A stretch of DNA of 64,000 nt from Curtobacterium salicis (GCF_011759505.1 NZ_JAAOYO010000001.1:124001-188000); one strand, 5' to 3'; shown: positions 9,108-18,286, numbered from the stretch's first letter. Notes: a model not told the origin generated them from the sequence alone. Program-made: numbers and translations.

Positions 9108-9827
9108 TCAGGCGCCGACGAGGGACCGGATGCCGACGACGACGGTCTCGCCCACGGCGGAGAGCGGCGCCCGGGCCGCCCAGACCGCGACGCCGTTGAC
9201 GAGCAGGAACAGCACGAACCAGACGACGGCGGGCAGGCGCATCTCGGCGGCCGCGATCTGGAAGTCGGTCTGCACCCGTGCCCCGGTCAGCAGCCAGCGT
9301 GCGACCTGGACGAGTGACCGGAGGCCGTCGACGAGGAGCGCTGCCCCGAGGGCGGCGACGACGAGCAGGGTGAGGTCGGACGGGCGGACGGCCACCCAGA
9401 CGGCGAGCGCGTCGAAGCCGACCACGACGAGCAGCCCGAACCAGTTCCGGACGAACAGCAGCGCGATGACGCCGACGACCCCGAGCACGGCGACCGGCAG
9501 CCACGGCGACCCCACGACCGCTCCGGTGACCAGCAGCGCACCGGCCCAGACCGGTGCGCTGTACCCGGCGAACAGGTTGAGCACCCGGACCAGCCAGCGC
9601 ACCGCGCCGGGGACCCGGCCGAGCTGCACCCACGCCTCGCCGGAGCCGTCCGGGTGCAGGTCGATGCGCCGGATGCGACCGCCGAACGGGACGACGACGA
9701 TGCAGTGCCCGACCTCGTGCACGATGGTCGCCGCCAGACGGGCGACCCGTCCGAGGAACGGCACGAGGGGGAGCACGGCACCGATGAGCAGGGCACCGAA
9801 CACGGCGGATGCAGGCAGGGAGGTCAA
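9108..9827 (-). CDS. M50B-like membrane metallopeptidase
   Basis: 239-aa polytopic membrane protein with about six hydrophobic segments. A zinc-binding HEVGH motif sits early in the chain (AATIVHEVGHCIVVVPFGG, about residues 36-54), as in the M50B-like family. Such proteins are site-2-protease relatives, but substrates for this group are unknown. The first in-frame start gives a TTG at 9827; a GTG at 9803 is a credible alternative. It lies 31 nt downstream of the lipoprotein gene, so it may be the last gene of the polysaccharide operon. Confidence 0.75.
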   Translation of the reverse strand: MTSLPASAVFGALLIGAVLPLVPFLGRVARLAATIVHEVGHCIVVVPFGGRIRRIDLHPDGSGEAWVQLGRVPGAVRWLVRVLNLFAGYSAPVWAGALLVTGAVVGSPWLPVAVLGVVGVIALLFVRNWFGLLVVVGFDALAVWVAVRPSDLTLLVVAALGAALLVDGLRSLVQVARWLLTGARVQTDFQIAAAEMRLPAVVWFVLFLLVNGVAVWAARAPLSAVGETVVVGIRSLVGA

Positions 9828-9858
9828 GCCGACATCGTCGCAGACCCGGCTCAGCGGT

Positions 9859-10671
9859 TCACTGGGAGACCTGGCTCGTCGTCACGACCCGACGCCACGG
9901 ACCGTTCGGGACCTTGCCGGCCTCGACGAAGCGCCAGCTGATCCGGTCGTCCTCGCCGTCGAGCTCGGCGTAGTGCAGGCAGCCGTTCAACGCGGGGGAG
10001 ACGTCGACCCCGGCGCCGTTGTACCGCTTGTTCGCGGGCCGCCGGTTGCCGGAGCCGAAGACGTAGGCGCTGTCGTGGTAGGTGCCCGGGCCGGCGTCCT
10101 GGACCTGGCCGTAGCAGGTGTGTCCGTCCTTGCTGAGCTGCACCCACCGGTTCTTGAGGTAGCTGAAGCCGTCGTCGCCGTGGTGCCGGCGGTACGCGGC
10201 GTCGCCCGCCCAGGGGACGACCCGGTCACGGTCGCGGAAGCCCGCGCGGTCGTTGATGTCGTCGTAGGGGACGTCGAGGTAGAACGGGTTCTCCTTCGGC
10301 CGCATGTGCACCGGGAACCACCCGTTCGCCGCCGAGCGCCGTTCGGTCTGGCAGACCCGCTTGCGGATCACGCCGTCGCAGCCGCCGTAGCTGCCCTGCC
10401 AGTCGTCGTCGTAGGTGGAGTAGACCTGGCTGCCGTCGTCGGCGTCCGGGTCGAAGACCTCGCCGACCCAGAACGTCGTCGAGACGATCTTCGTGTGCCA
10501 CGGGTAGGTGCGGGCCACCGCACCACCGCCGACCGGACCGCCGCAGCCGGCGAGGACGGCGGTGAGGGCGATCGCGCCGGTGAGGGCGAGGGCGGTGCCG
10601 AGACGAGCGCCCCGACCCCGGGAGCCGCGGTCGCGGCGCTCCCGGGGTCGGGGCTGGGGTGTCGTCCTCAC
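9859..10671 (-). CDS. Secreted lipoprotein, possible double-psi beta-barrel fold
   Basis: 270 aa from a GTG one nucleotide after the deacetylase stop (TGA-C-GTG). A twin-Arg-rich N-terminus and hydrophobic helix end in a lipobox, LTAVLAGC (Cys near residue 47), so the mature protein should be lipid-anchored outside the membrane. The mature part has several Cys (GGCDGV, KRVCQTE, HTCYGQ, NGCLHY) and aromatic residues. The C-terminal CYGQVQDAGP ... GAGVDVSPAL pattern resembles expansin/RlpA double-psi barrels, which bind glycans; this fold call is inference. No catalytic assignment is made. Confidence 0.75.
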   Translation of the reverse strand: MRTTPQPRPRERRDRGSRGRGARLGTALALTGAIALTAVLAGCGGPVGGGAVARTYPWHTKIVSTTFWVGEVFDPDADDGSQVYSTYDDDWQGSYGGCDGVIRKRVCQTERRSAANGWFPVHMRPKENPFYLDVPYDDINDRAGFRDRDRVVPWAGDAAYRRHHGDDGFSYLKNRWVQLSKDGHTCYGQVQDAGPGTYHDSAYVFGSGNRRPANKRYNGAGVDVSPALNGCLHYAELDGEDDRISWRFVEAGKVPNGPWRRVVTTSQVSQ

Positions 10672-10672
10672 G

Positions 10673-12256
10673 TCACCGGGCGATCTGGCCGGGCTGCGTC
10701 GGTGCCCCGGGTTGACCCGGGGTCGACGGGGCGTCGAGCTGACCGGGCATCCCCGAGGTGTCGAGCTGCCCGAGGACCGCGCGGGAGCGGACGGTGAGGG
10801 CGTCGACGGCCGGTGCGATCCGGCTGACGCTGCTGCTCGTCTTCGCCGGCGTCGTCGCGCTGTTCGTCGTCGTCGTGGTGGTCGCGAGCGGCGGCGCACC
10901 GGCCGTGTCGTACGCGGCGACGTCGTCGGTGGTCAGCGTGCCGTTCGAGAACAGGTTCAGGCCGAAGGCCAGGCCGTCGAACCCGGCCGGGATCTGGTCC
11001 GTCGTCCACACCGCCTGCGTCCACGTCGCGGCCGAGGCGTACCAGGGGCTCGACGTCCAGTAGTGCCAGGACCCGGTCGACGAGTCACGCAGGTAGACCG
11101 TGAACTGCGTCACCGTGTTCGCCTTGTAGTACTCACGGAGCGAGTACGTGTGGCCGGGGACCACGGTCGGGGCGCAGTCGCCGAGGTCGAACGTCGGCAA
11201 CCACTTGGCGTCACCGTCGACGTAGTCGCTCACGGTGAGCGAGGTCGCCTTGGTCGTGGTGCCGGTCCGACCCGGCGTGACGGTGCTGAACGCCGCGGTG
11301 TTCGAGCCGTACCCGCCGTACTGCCAGCACTTCTGCCCGCTCGGGCTGGTGGTGGAGGTCGTCTGGAACGAGGGGTTCTGCACCGCGTTGACGCCGGGCG
11401 CTGCCGGTCCGGGCACCGGGGACTGCACGACCGGCTGCACCGGGGTGCCGACCGCGTCGCCGACCGTCTTCACCGTGGTGGCGTTCGCGGGGTCCGCGGA
11501 GTAGGCGGCGAGCCACTGGGCGAACTGGGCGAACAGCGCCGGCGAGGTCGTCGGGTCGAGCGTGGCGTCGTCGCTGATGTGGTGGAAGGTGAGCTGCACC
11601 CATCCGCCCCGGTCGGTCTTCGCCTGGGTGACCTGCTGCTGCAGGTCGGCCAGGGTCCAGTTCGCCTCGACCTGGCTGGGCGCGCGGGTCAGCATGGCGT
11701 TGCGCGGCGGCAGGGTCTCCGCGGTCACACAGCCGGTGCAGTCGTACGGGGTCCGGACGTCGCCGAGGCCGCGGGCACTGGTGTACCCGCAGGCGCGGAC
11801 GGCGTCACGCGTCTTCGTGGTCGACTCCGCGAAGGGGTAGGCGAAGCTCCGGACGGTGTAGCCCCATGACGACAGCGTGGCACGCGACTGGCAGGCCTGC
11901 CGCTGCGCCTCGGGCTGGGACAGCGCCGACATGTCCGGGTGGGTGACACTGTGCCCCCCGATCTCGTTGCCGGCCGCCGCGAGGGTCGCGAGGTCCGACT
12001 GCTGCATGTAGCCGGGGGCGTTCAGGTACCCGGTGATGATGTAGAACGTGCCGGTCAGGCCGTTCTGCTGCAGTGCCTGCGCGGCCTGCATCTGGTCCGC
12101 GTTGCCGTCGTCGAACGTCAGGCTGACGGTGACCGGTTTCGTGACGGTCGCGGCGCGTGCCGGTGCCGCTCCGAGCAGGCCCGTGACGACGATCGCCAGG
12201 GCGGCGAGGACGGCGAGGATCACCGTCAGGCGGTTGACGGAGTTGTCCTTGGTCAT
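10673..12256 (-). CDS. Secreted polysaccharide deacetylase (NodB/CE4) with C-terminal beta-sandwich region
   Basis: 527 aa. A signal peptide (hydrophobic helix ending APARAA at about residues 10-36) is followed by a CE4 domain. Catalytic TFDDG is at about residues 47-51, the metal-binding HSVTHPD motif near 101-107, and a later RSFAYPFAES and LTFHH motif. A Trp/Tyr-rich region of about 150 residues resembles a carbohydrate-binding sandwich. A Ser/Thr/Pro-rich tail follows. It should remove N-acetyl groups from an extracellular polysaccharide or peptidoglycan. Its ATG overlaps the glmS stop by 4 nt, tying it to amino-sugar synthesis. Confidence 0.9.
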   Translation of the reverse strand: MTKDNSVNRLTVILAVLAALAIVVTGLLGAAPARAATVTKPVTVSLTFDDGNADQMQAAQALQQNGLTGTFYIITGYLNAPGYMQQSDLATLAAAGNEIGGHSVTHPDMSALSQPEAQRQACQSRATLSSWGYTVRSFAYPFAESTTKTRDAVRACGYTSARGLGDVRTPYDCTGCVTAETLPPRNAMLTRAPSQVEANWTLADLQQQVTQAKTDRGGWVQLTFHHISDDATLDPTTSPALFAQFAQWLAAYSADPANATTVKTVGDAVGTPVQPVVQSPVPGPAAPGVNAVQNPSFQTTSTTSPSGQKCWQYGGYGSNTAAFSTVTPGRTGTTTKATSLTVSDYVDGDAKWLPTFDLGDCAPTVVPGHTYSLREYYKANTVTQFTVYLRDSSTGSWHYWTSSPWYASAATWTQAVWTTDQIPAGFDGLAFGLNLFSNGTLTTDDVAAYDTAGAPPLATTTTTTNSATTPAKTSSSVSRIAPAVDALTVRSRAVLGQLDTSGMPGQLDAPSTPGQPGAPTQPGQIAR

Positions 12257-14082
12257 TCGACCGTCACCGACTTCGCGAGGTTGCGGGGTTTGTCCACGTC
12301 GCAGCCCAGCTGCAGCGCGAGCTCGCGGGCGAGCATCTGGAGGGGGACGACCGACTCGAGCGGCCCCCAGAGCGACATGCCCTGGTCGGTCCCGTCGGTC
12401 CGACGGGAGAGGACGCGGCCGGCGTCGCGGCCGAGCGCGGGGACGTCGGCACCGACGCCACCGATGGTGATGACGAAGCCGCCGCGGGCACGGACCTCGG
12501 CGACGTTCGCCTGGATCTTGTGCTCACCGTTGTCGACGACGACCACGGGGGTGCCGTCGGTCACGAGTGCGAGCGGGCCGTGCTTGAGCTCGCCGGCCGG
12601 GTAGGCCTCGGCCCACCGGTAGGAGAGCTCCTTGAGCTTCAGCGCACCCTCGGCGGCGAACGGGAGGCCCGCCCCACGTCCCAGGAACAGGAACCCGGAG
12701 GCGTCCCGCACGCTCGAGACGAGGAGCGGGATCCGGTCGAGCGACGCCTCCGCCGCGCCGGCCAGGAGGCCGGGCAGACGCTGCATGTCACCGACGAGCG
12801 CGAGGGCACGGGACCGGTCGATCCGGCCGGACGACACCAGGGCCGAGATCATCGCGGACACCCCGACGACGACCTGCGCCGTGAAGGTCTTGGTCGCGGC
12901 GACACCGATCTCCGGACCGGCGTGGCAGTCGAGCACCGCGTCGGCTCGACGGGCGAGCGAGGAGTGCAGGTTGTTCGTCAGGGCGAGCACCTGGTACCGG
13001 TCCGCGAACCGGTCGAGCGCACGGAGCACGTCCGCGGTCTCACCGGACTGGCTGATCGCGACGACCAGGGTGCCGGGTGTGAGGACGGCCTGGTCGGCCT
13101 CGCTGGCGACGACCGTGTCGGTGGGGACACCACCGAGCCCGCGGAGCGCGGTCGCGATCACCTGCCCGGCGTTCAGGGACGTGCCACAGGCGATGACCGC
13201 GACCCGCTCGAACGGCAGGAGCCCGAGGCTGCGCCACATGCTCCCGTCGACGGCGCGACCGGCGATCCGGTCGAGGATCTCCGCCACGACGGCCGGCTGC
13301 TCCTCGATCTCCTTCGCCATGTGGTCGGTGTGGTCACCGAGCTCGAGCGCCTCGGCGGCGAACGGCGACGGCGTCGCGAACGGCACCGGCACGACCTCGC
13401 CACGGGACGACCAGGTCCAGCTCTCACCGAGCTCGACCACGTCGCCGTCACGGAGCGCGACGAACGTCTCCGCCCACGTGGCGATCGCACCGATGTCGCT
13501 GGCCACGAAGTCACCACGGGCCGCACGGGCCACCACGAGCGGCGACCGGTCGGCCGCGACGACCATCCGGCCGTCCCGTGCGTCGAGCACCACGATGGCC
13601 CAGGAACCCTCGAGCTGCGCGGTCGCGATCTGCACCGCGAGCATCAGGTCCGGGTCCACCGCCAGGGCACGCTCGACCAGGTGCGTGATGACCTCGGAGT
13701 CGACCTCGGACACGAAGACGTGGCCCTGGGCGCTCAGCTGGTCGCGGAGCAGGTCCGCGTTCTCGATGATGCCGTTGTGCACGACGCTGATCCGACCCGA
13801 GCAGTCGGCGTGCGGGTGCGCGTTGGACTCGCGGACGGCACCGTGCGTCGCCCACCGGGTGTGGCCGATGCCGACGCCGGTGAACGGGTCGCCCGAGCGG
13901 GCGGCGACCAGGGTGCGCAGGTCACCGACCCGCGACACCGAACGGATCGTCTCGGTGCCGCCGGTGCTGGTCCGGACGGCGATGCCGGCCGAGTCGTAGC
14001 CGCGGTACTCCAGACGCTCCAGGCCGTCCAGGAGGTACGGGGTCGCGTCGTCCGCCACCCGTGCCGCGATGATGCCGCACAC
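12253..14082 (-). CDS. glmS: Glutamine--fructose-6-phosphate aminotransferase
   Basis: Makes glucosamine-6-phosphate from fructose-6-phosphate and glutamine, the entry to UDP-GlcNAc. The 609-aa length is standard. After the initiating GTG, the next codon gives the nucleophile Cys (CGIIAA), required once Met is removed. The N-terminal glutaminase domain (to about 240) is followed by two SIS domains with ACGTSLNAGQ and SQSGETADVL motifs and the C-terminal NLAKSVTVE. Start and stop are coupled to neighbours (2-nt gap; 4-nt overlap), so this copy is co-transcribed with surface-glycan genes. Confidence 0.97.
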   Translation of the reverse strand: MCGIIAARVADDATPYLLDGLERLEYRGYDSAGIAVRTSTGGTETIRSVSRVGDLRTLVAARSGDPFTGVGIGHTRWATHGAVRESNAHPHADCSGRISVVHNGIIENADLLRDQLSAQGHVFVSEVDSEVITHLVERALAVDPDLMLAVQIATAQLEGSWAIVVLDARDGRMVVAADRSPLVVARAARGDFVASDIGAIATWAETFVALRDGDVVELGESWTWSSRGEVVPVPFATPSPFAAEALELGDHTDHMAKEIEEQPAVVAEILDRIAGRAVDGSMWRSLGLLPFERVAVIACGTSLNAGQVIATALRGLGGVPTDTVVASEADQAVLTPGTLVVAISQSGETADVLRALDRFADRYQVLALTNNLHSSLARRADAVLDCHAGPEIGVAATKTFTAQVVVGVSAMISALVSSGRIDRSRALALVGDMQRLPGLLAGAAEASLDRIPLLVSSVRDASGFLFLGRGAGLPFAAEGALKLKELSYRWAEAYPAGELKHGPLALVTDGTPVVVVDNGEHKIQANVAEVRARGGFVITIGGVGADVPALGRDAGRVLSRRTDGTDQGMSLWGPLESVVPLQMLARELALQLGCDVDKPRNLAKSVTVE

Positions 14083-14084
14083 GG

Positions 14085-15104
14085 CTAGACCACCGCCGGG
14101 GCGCTCGCCGCAGCGTCGTCCGCCGCGGCCTCGTCCGCTGCCGCACGGACGCGCACGTCCTCCGCGACCAACCGGACCACGGCCTCCAGGGGGGTCACCG
14201 GGGCGAACCCGACGGCGGCCTTGGCGCGCGTGTTGTCCGGGACCCGGCGACGCATGTCCTCGTAGCCCTCGCCGTACGCCTCGTCGTAGGGGACGTACGT
14301 GATCCGGCTGTCCGAGCCGGTGATGTCGATGACGAGCTCCGCGAGTTCGGCGATGCTGATCTCGCGCTCGCCGCCGAGGTTGAACGCCTCGCCGTAGGCC
14401 TCCTCGTGCTCGATGAGTGCGACCATCGCGGGGACGACGTCACCGACGAAGGAGAAGCAGCGCGACTGGACGCCGTCGCCGTAGACCGTCAGCGGTTCAC
14501 CGCGGACGGCCTGGCCGACGAGGTTCGGGACGACCATGCCGTAGCGGCCGGTCTGGCGGGGGCCCACCGTGTTGAACGGACGGGCGATGGCGACGCGCAG
14601 GCCGTACTCCTTGAAGTAGGCGTGGGCGAAGGCCTCGTCGATGCCCTTCGCCGCGGCGTACGTCCAGCGGGCCACGAGCGGCGAGCCGAGCACCCGGTCG
14701 GCGGTCTCGTGCAGCGCGTCGGCGGTGTTCTTGCCGTAGATCTCGCTCGTCGAGACGAGGAGCAGCTTCGCGCCGGCGGCGACACACGCGTCGAGGACGT
14801 TCTCGCTGCCGTGGATGTTCGTGCGGAGCCCCTGCAGGGGGTGGTCCACGATGAGCTTCACACCGACCGCGGCGGCCAGGTGGAAGACCCGGTCCGACCC
14901 GGCGACCAGCTCGGTGACGAGGTCGCGGTCGAGGATGCTGCCCTCGACGACGCGCAGGCGCTCGTGTCCGGCGACGGCGGCCAGGTTGTCGGCACGGCCG
15001 GTGGAGAAGTCGTCGAGGACGACGACGTCGTCGCCGTCGGCGAGCAGGCGTTCGACGAGGTGGCTGCCGATGAACCCGGCGCCTCCGGTGACGATGGACT
15101 TCAT
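14085..15104 (-). CDS. NAD-dependent epimerase/dehydratase (extended SDR, nucleotide-sugar)
   Basis: 339-aa extended short-chain dehydrogenase. The Rossmann motif GGAGFIGSHL is at residues 7-16, the active-site YAAAKG near 155-160, and RPFNTVGPRQTGRYGM is typical of UDP-glucuronate decarboxylase / UDP-glucose epimerase relatives. With the adjacent nucleotide-sugar dehydrogenase it probably processes a UDP-uronate. The exact reaction (C4 epimerisation or decarboxylation) cannot be settled by eye. It lies 11 nt after the dehydrogenase and 2 nt before glmS. A GGGA ribosome binding site precedes the ATG. Confidence 0.88.
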   Translation of the reverse strand: MKSIVTGGAGFIGSHLVERLLADGDDVVVLDDFSTGRADNLAAVAGHERLRVVEGSILDRDLVTELVAGSDRVFHLAAAVGVKLIVDHPLQGLRTNIHGSENVLDACVAAGAKLLLVSTSEIYGKNTADALHETADRVLGSPLVARWTYAAAKGIDEAFAHAYFKEYGLRVAIARPFNTVGPRQTGRYGMVVPNLVGQAVRGEPLTVYGDGVQSRCFSFVGDVVPAMVALIEHEEAYGEAFNLGGEREISIAELAELVIDITGSDSRITYVPYDEAYGEGYEDMRRRVPDNTRAKAAVGFAPVTPLEAVVRLVAEDVRVRAAADEAAADDAAASAPAVV

Positions 15105-15115
15105 GGCGTTCCCTT

Positions 15116-16510
15116 TCAGAGGAGGATGCGGCCGGTGAGGTCCGCAGCCCGGTAGGTGGTGTCGATCACGAGCTGCTCGCCGGTGATCCAGGACAGGTCG
15201 GCGTCGCTGTGACGGGTGTGCAGGAGCACGAGGTCCGCGCCGAAGGCGGCTTCGTCGACCACGTCGTCGAGGACCGTGCCGTCGTGCAGGCGGACCGAGT
15301 CGAAGCGGTGGTCCGCGAACCCCACGTCGGCGCCCGCGGCGATCAGACCCTCGAGGATCTCGAGCGCGGGGGACTCCCGGAGGTCGGCGACGTCGCGCTT
15401 GTACGCGATGCCGACGACGAGCACCCGGGCGCCGCGGAGGCCACGGCCGGCGTCGGAGAGGACCTCGCGGGTGCGGTCGACGACCCGACCCGGGCGGGCC
15501 GCGATCTCGGTCATCGCCTGGGTGATCATCGGCGCGGCCTGCCGGTCGGCCTTGAGCTGCCAGAGCAGGTAGTGCGGGTCGCAGGGGATGCAGTGTCCAC
15601 CGACGCCCGGCCCCGGCATGAACGCCATGAACCCGTACGGCTTCGTCGCGGCGGCGTCGACCACGTCCGCCACGTCGATGCCCATCGTGCGGCAGATGTC
15701 GGAGAACTCGTTCGCCAGCGCGATGTTCACGGCGCGGAACGTGTTCTCGAGGAGCTTCGTCATCTCGGCCGCGGCGAGCGAGGGCACGTGGTGCACCCGG
15801 GCGTAGCGACCGAGCATCTCGTCGGCGATCGCCGCACACGCCGGCGTCGCGCCACCGAGGACGCGGGGCACGTCCTCGTGCGCGACCGAGGCGTTGCCCG
15901 GGTCGATGCGCTCCGGGCTGAACGCGACGAACACGTCCCGGCCCGGCAGCAGCCCGCGCTCGGTGAGGGGCTGCACGAGCAGGTCGTCGGTGCACCCGAC
16001 GTAGGTGGTGCTCGTCAGCATGAGGAGCTGCCCGGGGACGGCGTGCTCGACGACCGTCGCCGCGGCACCGCGGAGGATCGCGAGGTCCGGCACCAGGTAC
16101 TCGTCGACCGGGGTCGGCACGCAGACGATCACGGCGGCCGCACGCGCGAGCATCGACGGGTCGTCGGTGAGCACGAAGTCGTCCGCCAGGAACGCCGACT
16201 CCAGGCGCACCCGGTCGTCGTCGAGCAGGTCGGCCCCGCGGGACCGGATGGTGTCCAGACGACGCTGCGACACGTCGAGGCCGATCACCGAGGTGCCCGA
16301 GTGGTGGTACGCCAGGGCCGTCGGGAGCCCGACGTACCCGAGGCCCACGATCGCCACGTCGAACTCGAAGCCACGGGTTCCGCCGGAGACGGTGGTGCCG
16401 CGGGTGTGCGGCACGGCGACGTCCGGGGACGTCGGGACGGCCGACGTCGTCGGAGCGACCGGCGACGTGCGGACCGACAGGGCGTCGGACGGCGATGGTG
16501 CGATGGACAT
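15116..16510 (-). CDS. Nucleotide-sugar 6-dehydrogenase (UDP-Glc/UDP-ManNAc DH family)
   Basis: 464-aa NAD-dependent dehydrogenase that oxidises the C6 hydroxyl of a UDP-hexose to a uronate. Rossmann motif VAIVGLGYVGLPTALA is at about residues 52-67, the catalytic Cys lies in GVGGHCIPCDPHYL (about residue 300), and the C-terminal UDP-binding domain follows. The GGHCIPCDP form favours the WecC (UDP-ManNAc) branch over classical UDP-glucose dehydrogenase. The ATG at 16510 is preceded by GAGGGG. It is the first gene of the polysaccharide operon and divergent from a glycosyltransferase. Confidence 0.92.
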   Translation of the reverse strand: MSIAPSPSDALSVRTSPVAPTTSAVPTSPDVAVPHTRGTTVSGGTRGFEFDVAIVGLGYVGLPTALAYHHSGTSVIGLDVSQRRLDTIRSRGADLLDDDRVRLESAFLADDFVLTDDPSMLARAAAVIVCVPTPVDEYLVPDLAILRGAAATVVEHAVPGQLLMLTSTTYVGCTDDLLVQPLTERGLLPGRDVFVAFSPERIDPGNASVAHEDVPRVLGGATPACAAIADEMLGRYARVHHVPSLAAAEMTKLLENTFRAVNIALANEFSDICRTMGIDVADVVDAAATKPYGFMAFMPGPGVGGHCIPCDPHYLLWQLKADRQAAPMITQAMTEIAARPGRVVDRTREVLSDAGRGLRGARVLVVGIAYKRDVADLRESPALEILEGLIAAGADVGFADHRFDSVRLHDGTVLDDVVDEAAFGADLVLLHTRHSDADLSWITGEQLVIDTTYRAADLTGRILL

Positions 16511-16897
16511 GCGGGTTCCCCTCGGGTCGGGACACGACCGGGACGTGGTCCCGGTCGGCACCGACCGCCGTCGGGTGGACCGCGGGATCGGGTGGGCCGT
16601 GTCGGGGCCACCGTCCGTCCCCGGATCAGGCGGGGACGGACGATGGCGGTCCGGGTGCGGCCGGTCGGGTACCGATCTCGGGTACGCGGTCCTGCCCCGA
16701 TGACGGGGCCGGCGGTCGGTGCGTTGCCACCATCACGGTTCGGGCAGCCCTCCGGCAACGCCCGGCGACCGGTCTTGCGGTGCCCCGCAGCACCGTGGCG
16801 GCGACTGCCGGACCGCATGCGGACTCCCGCAACCGGATGCGGTGCCGGGTGCGGGATTACGGTGCGGCGGCCACACGGCCCCGCTTAGCGTCGCCCC
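16511..16897. promoter_or_regulatory. Divergent control region of polysaccharide operon and glycosyltransferase
   Basis: 387 nt without a credible gene. It contains a perfect 12-bp inverted repeat (16612-16623 with 16631-16642, 7-nt spacer), a CCGCATGCGG palindrome near 16812, and several TGCGG repeats. On the plus strand TAGCGT (16886-16891) lies 6 nt before the ATG of the glycosyltransferase, so that gene looks leaderless. The large repeat sits between two outward promoters and is more likely an operator than a terminator. Confidence 0.5.
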
Positions 16898-18202
16898 ATG
16901 CTCACGTTCGTCGTCGCCCTCGTGCTCGTCCTCGGCGTCAACACGATCCTCTGGACCACGGTCGGCGCGACCCGTGTGGTCACCGCCCGCATCCACCGGA
17001 TCGGCGCCGACGGTCGCGGTCGACGGGCGCTCCGCCGCGGCGTGCCGGTCCCCGTCCCGGGCGGCTACCGCCCCCCGACGACCGCGGACGTCGCCGTCCT
17101 CGTCGCCGCACACGACGAGGAACTCGTCATCGAACGGACGATCCGCTCCGCCGCCGAACACCTGCCGCCCGAGCAGATCCTCGTCGTCTCCGACGGGTCC
17201 TCGGACCGGACCGTCGAGATCGCCCGGGCCGCCGGCGCCCAGGTGTACGACCTGCAGCCGAACCGCGGCAAGGCGGGCGCCATCGCCGCCGCCATCGAAC
17301 ACTTCGCCATCCCGGAACGCTTCGAGGTGATGATGCTGCTCGACGCGGACACGCACCTGTCCACCGACTACTTCACCACCGGGCTGCCCGAGTTCTCCGC
17401 ACCCGACGTCGTCGCCGTCGCCGGCCGTGCCACCACGATCCTGGACCCACGCGCCCCCACCTTCCTCGGTCGCCTGCTGGTGGCCTACCGCGAACGCGTC
17501 TACGTCGCCGTCCAGTACCTGCAGAAGTTCGGCCAGGCCGCCCCCGCCGCCAACGTCGTCGCCATCGTCCCCGGCTTCGCCTCGATGTACCGCACCCGGA
17601 TCCTCCGCGACATCGACATCACCGCCGAGGGCCTCGCCATCGAGGACTTCAACATGACGTTCGAGGTGCACGCCAAGGAGCTCGGCCGCGTCGCCTTCCG
17701 CCCCGGCGCCGCGGTCGCGTACACGCAGGACCCCGACACGCTCCGCGACTACGCCAAGCAGGTCCGTCGCTGGAACCTCGGCTTCTGGCAGACACTCCGC
17801 CGTCACCGCTTCGGTCTCCGCCGCTTCGGGCTCGCCACGGGGCTGTTCGTCCTCGAGCTCCTCACCTCGAGCCTGATGATGCTCCTGCTGCTGCCCGCGG
17901 TGGCGCTCGCCGGGACCGCTGCGGTCCTCGTCGCGCTCGGGATGGGTGCGGGCTTCCCGGAGGCGGTGCTCGCCGTCGACCCGGTCACCGGGATCGTGGT
18001 GGGCGTCCTGCTGCCCGACTACCTGCTCACCGTCGTCGTCGCCGTGGTGTCCCGCCGCGGCGTCTACGTCCTGTACGGGCTGACGTTCCCGCTCCTCCGG
18101 GTCCTCGACTCGTACCTGTGCCTCCGCGCGCTGTTCCTCGCGTTCCGCGGCGGCTCGAGCGGGGTGTGGCACAGCCCCACACGTCGCGCGGCGACGGTCT
18201 GA
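16898..18202 (+). CDS. Membrane-embedded family-2 glycosyltransferase, processive type
   Basis: 434 aa. One N-terminal membrane helix precedes a GT-A domain (VAVLVAAHDEE near 68-78, DGSSDRT near 107-113, metal-binding LLDADTHL near 148-155, acceptor EDFNMTF). The QVRRW motif (QxxRW) of processive synthases such as PgaC, chitin and hyaluronan synthases follows, then three or four C-terminal membrane helices. It probably polymerises and exports a polysaccharide from UDP-sugars. The divergent operon with glmS, a deacetylase and a uronate-forming dehydrogenase suggests an amino-sugar/uronate exopolysaccharide. -10 box TAGCGT is 6 nt before the ATG. Confidence 0.9.
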   Translation: MLTFVVALVLVLGVNTILWTTVGATRVVTARIHRIGADGRGRRALRRGVPVPVPGGYRPPTTADVAVLVAAHDEELVIERTIRSAAEHLPPEQILVVSDGSSDRTVEIARAAGAQVYDLQPNRGKAGAIAAAIEHFAIPERFEVMMLLDADTHLSTDYFTTGLPEFSAPDVVAVAGRATTILDPRAPTFLGRLLVAYRERVYVAVQYLQKFGQAAPAANVVAIVPGFASMYRTRILRDIDITAEGLAIEDFNMTFEVHAKELGRVAFRPGAAVAYTQDPDTLRDYAKQVRRWNLGFWQTLRRHRFGLRRFGLATGLFVLELLTSSLMMLLLLPAVALAGTAAVLVALGMGAGFPEAVLAVDPVTGIVVGVLLPDYLLTVVVAVVSRRGVYVLYGLTFPLLRVLDSYLCLRALFLAFRGGSSGVWHSPTRRAATV

Positions 18203-18230
18203 GCGAGCGCCCGAGGCGCCACCACGACGT

Positions 18231-18270
18231 GACGGGAGGCCCGGTACCAGCTGGTACCGGGCCTCCCGTC
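18231..18270. repeat. 40-bp palindromic element, copy 1
   Basis: Arms GACGGGAGGC and GCCTCCCGTC flank a 20-nt centre that is itself palindromic (GGTACCAGCTGGTACC), so the whole element is an almost perfect hairpin. It lies between two convergent genes and probably also acts as a bidirectional terminator. Same family as 33427-33466, 37572-37611 and 62587-62626. Confidence 0.85.
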
Positions 18271-18286
18271 GTGCGTGCCGTCGCGG

